Of a DNA stretch of 64,000 nucleotides, positions 62,021 to 64,000 are shown piece by piece. The notes beneath the pieces are model-generated. The model did not search any database. It saw only the letters and a program-made list of their open reading frames with translations, and was not told where the DNA came from. The translations under genes were made by a program, and so were the position numbers. The DNA is from Bacteroidota bacterium (GTDB lineage Bacteria; Bacteroidota; Bacteroidia; AKYH767-A; OLB10), in assembly GCA_016699635.1 (NCBI GenBank), contig CP064983.1:1426001-1490000 (forward strand), read 5' to 3'. Each line of letters opens with the position of its first letter. The first letter of the stretch is position 1.

Positions 62021-62398
62021 TTAGCAGAAAACAGAAATCAACCAGGTATAGAGTAATGCAACAACTATAGCTCCAGTAATAATATATAAAGCTCTCAAAC
62101 GGTCTTTCTTTTTACAATGTCTGTCATCAATAGCATCAAGATTTCCAGGTTCGCGAAAATTATGCAGACTGAAAATCGCAAACAGCACGCAAAATCTGCT
62201 AACAACTTCAACGAACAGAATTAATGTTGCTAATGTTGTCAGGTAAAGGAGATAAAAAATCCAAATGCTATGAATGAAATGAACAGTTATTGTTAATAAT
62301 ATACTGATCAGTAGAAACGAAATCAGAAATTTTTGCCTTATTCTGATCTCAGCTTCACCTATGTTACAACACCCGGCTTTATACTGATTTGTGTACAT
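62021..62398 (-). CDS. Small membrane protein, unknown function
   Basis: 125 residues. A short N-terminus with paired cysteines (AGCCNIGEAEIRIRQ) precedes three or four membrane segments (FLISFLLISILLTITVHFI, IWIFYLLYLTTLATLILF, ALYIITGAIVVALLYTWL). A second cysteine-containing loop lies at DDRHCKKKDR. It could be redox-active or metal-binding, but no family is recognised. Upstream of nos on the same strand, separated by about 180 bases and the nos promoter. Confidence 0.65.
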   Translation of the reverse strand: MYTNQYKAGCCNIGEAEIRIRQKFLISFLLISILLTITVHFIHSIWIFYLLYLTTLATLILFVEVVSRFCVLFAIFSLHNFREPGNLDAIDDRHCKKKDRLRALYIITGAIVVALLYTWLISVFC

Positions 62399-62520
62399 TG
62401 TATCTATTATTAAACCTTAACATCAAAGTTCCATTATTGTTCTGTAAAAATATTGAATGAAGTGAAAATATTATAGACTCTCTTTATTTACTTTCACAGC
62501 CAAAATAGGGAAAGAGAATG

Positions 62521-63901
62521 ATGAAAAAAACGGCAGTTATTTTTTTTTATTTTATTCAGTCAGTTGATAACTGTTTTTGGTCAGTCGCAGGATTCTTTGA
62601 TGCTTCGAAAAATTTACAATGAATCGTTAGAGCACGGACAGGCATATAATTACCTTAAAGTGTTGTGTAAACAAATTGGACATAGGCTTAGCGGTTCACC
62701 AGAGGCTGAAAAGGCAGTAAAGTGGGCCGAAAAATCAATGAAAGATTTTGGTGCAGACACGGTTTTTCTTCAGAACATCATGGTACCGCATTGGGTAAGA
62801 GGTGAAAAAGAAAGTGCTTCTATAATTTCTTCAAAAAACAATCAGTCAACACCATTAAATGTGCTTGCTTTAGGCGGAAGTGTTGGAACAAATGGAAAAA
62901 CGATTGCAGCCAACGTTGTGGAGGTAACTTCATTAGATGAGCTAGATAAATTAGGTACTTCAAAATGTGCAGGTAAAATAGTTTTTATCAATCAGCACAT
63001 GGATGCAACTAAAATTATGACATTTGATGCCTACGGACCTGCTGTTACTATTCGCTGGGCAGGAGCTAAAAGGGCTGCACCATTAGGTGCTGTGGCTGTC
63101 ATTATTCGATCAGTAAATCCTTCATTAGACGATTTTCCACATACAGGCACATTACATTATCCTGATACAATTAAAAAAATCCCTGCTTGTGCAGTAAGTA
63201 CAAATGATGCTGAAAAATTATCAGCAATGCTTAAAAGCGATCCGCAACTTAAAATAAAGCTGAAGATGAACTGTATGCAACTTCCTGATGCACCATCGCA
63301 TAATGTTAGTGGTGAGATAAAAGGCGCAGATGCAAATGCAGGATATCTAATTGTTGGTGGACATCTTGACTCATGGGATACAGGCGAAGGTGCACATGAT
63401 GATGGTGCAGGAGTGGTACAAGCCATGGAAGTATTAAACCTGCTTAAAAAAGCAGGTATTAAACCACGTCATACTATTAGGGCTGTTGCTTTTATGAATG
63501 AAGAAAACGGAGGAAAAGGCGGAGAGTACTATGCAAAAAATGCTCTGGAAAAAAACGAAAAACATATTGCAGCTATTGAATCTGATTGCGGAGGTTTTAC
63601 TCCAAGAGGATTCTTTTTACAAGGTGATTCCTTGAAAAAAGAAAAAATAAGGTCATGGAAAAATCTTTTTGAATCTTATCAGATTCACAGTTTTAATTTT
63701 GATGGCGGAGGTGCGGACATCGGTCATTTAAAAAATCAAAATACTTTTTTGTTAGGCTTGTTGCCTGACACACAACGTTATTTTGATATTCATCATTCGC
63801 CAAATGATGTGTTTGAACATGTTAATAGGCGCGAATTGCAGTTAGGTGCGGCAACTATGGCTGCGATGATTTATTTAATAGATAAATACGGATTGGAGTA
63901 A
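62521..63901 (+). CDS. Secreted M28 zinc aminopeptidase (frameshift in the signal peptide)
   Basis: About 460 residues. Zinc ligands are in GGHLDSWDTGEG, GAHDDGAGVVQAM, FMNEENGG, AIESDCGG and DIHHSPND; all five are present, with the catalytic Glu in NEENGG. A PA-like insert covers about residues 110-220. The start is ATG 62521 (or 62518), with the frame restored by changing the T-run 62540-62548 by one, giving a signal peptide that ends TVFGQSQ. As read, translation could only start at 62564 without a signal. It would remove N-terminal residues from peptides. Confidence 0.9.
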
Positions 63902-64000
63902 TGCTGTTGAAAGAAACTGAGCTGAAACAAAATGCAGCAGCTTATGCTGAACTGAAAAAGAATATTTCTTCTGAAACCACACCAATATTTTTTAGACAGA
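63901..64000 (+). CDS. Start of an unidentified gene (cut by the window edge)
   Basis: ATG 63901 overlaps the M28 stop (TAATG), so it is likely translated from the same mRNA. The 33 visible residues (MLLKETELKQNAAAYAELKK, then ISSETTPIFFRQ) are helical and charged, too few to assign. Confidence 0.55.
   Translation, partial: MLLKETELKQNAAAYAELKKNISSETTPIFFRQ

Overview
The window is an AT-rich chromosomal segment of a Bacteroidota bacterium. The main evidence is the many secreted proteins with type IX secretion (T9SS) C-terminal sorting domains, a PorP/SprF protein paired with a gliding-type (CHU_C) adhesin, the gliding lipoprotein gene gldH behind ricT, type III glutamine synthetase, and several promoters of the Bacteroidota form TTTG-N18-20-TAnnTTTG. 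The lineage within the phylum cannot be fixed from here. I see no tRNA, rRNA, CRISPR array, prophage or insertion sequence.

Layout. 1-7.4 kb: three tandem paralogues of a secreted protein. The two complete ones carry exactly seven 60-residue repeats, which suggests a seven-bladed beta-propeller, followed by a conserved repeat-domain stalk and a T9SS tail. 7.4-9.9 kb: a secreted M14 zinc carboxypeptidase. 9.9-13.8 kb: tilS, pabB and a WecA/TagO-like glycosyl-1-phosphate transferase. 13.8-17.8 kb: a PorP/SprF protein fused to an OmpA-like domain, next to an NHL/PKD/CHU_C adhesin. 18-21.9 kb: another T9SS protein, a lipoprotein, ssb and a small zinc-ribbon gene. 22-29.6 kb: a giant surface protein of about 2,500 residues with six GEVED-type repeats. 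29.9-34.3 kb: a stranded T9SS-tail relic behind pgk, then holB-ricT-gldH. 34.4-38.9 kb: a lipoprotein, a Wzc-like chain-length/kinase protein with an unknown partner gene, and a B12-binding mutase subunit. 39-44.7 kb: an orphan GH20 accessory domain, three sulfur-transport-type membrane proteins, a T9SS protein, mgtC, dps and trxA. 44.7-47.3 kb: an operon of two cytochrome c lipoproteins, a YceI protein and a DUF5777-like barrel. 47.4-50.1 kb: tatA and glnN. 50.1-53.2 kb: nadA, a MORN-repeat gene and nadD. 53.7-54.9 kb: rpiB and a barrel protein. 54.9-61.8 kb: a complete clade II-type nitrous oxide reductase operon (cytochrome c, nosZ, fasciclin gene, membrane protein, nosL, nosD, nosF, nosY). 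62-64 kb: a small membrane protein, an M28 peptidase and the start of another gene.

How the parts relate. The surface proteins depend on the T9SS, whose core genes are not in this window. The PorP-OmpA and CHU_C pair is probably a dedicated secretion/anchoring partner set. The nos operon encodes N2O reductase with its copper-loading (NosL, NosDFY) and electron-supply (cytochrome c) proteins. No nir or nor gene is present here, so the window itself shows only N2O reduction.

Reading caution. More than 20 single-base indels interrupt otherwise normal genes, including pgk, nadA, nosZ and trxA. Where a paralogue or the protein family gives the expected reading, most fall in short homopolymers. 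I read them mainly as consensus errors and have given the full gene span across each break. A few in-frame stops (5438, 5903, 24859, 38200, 47605) look like substitutions and may be real.
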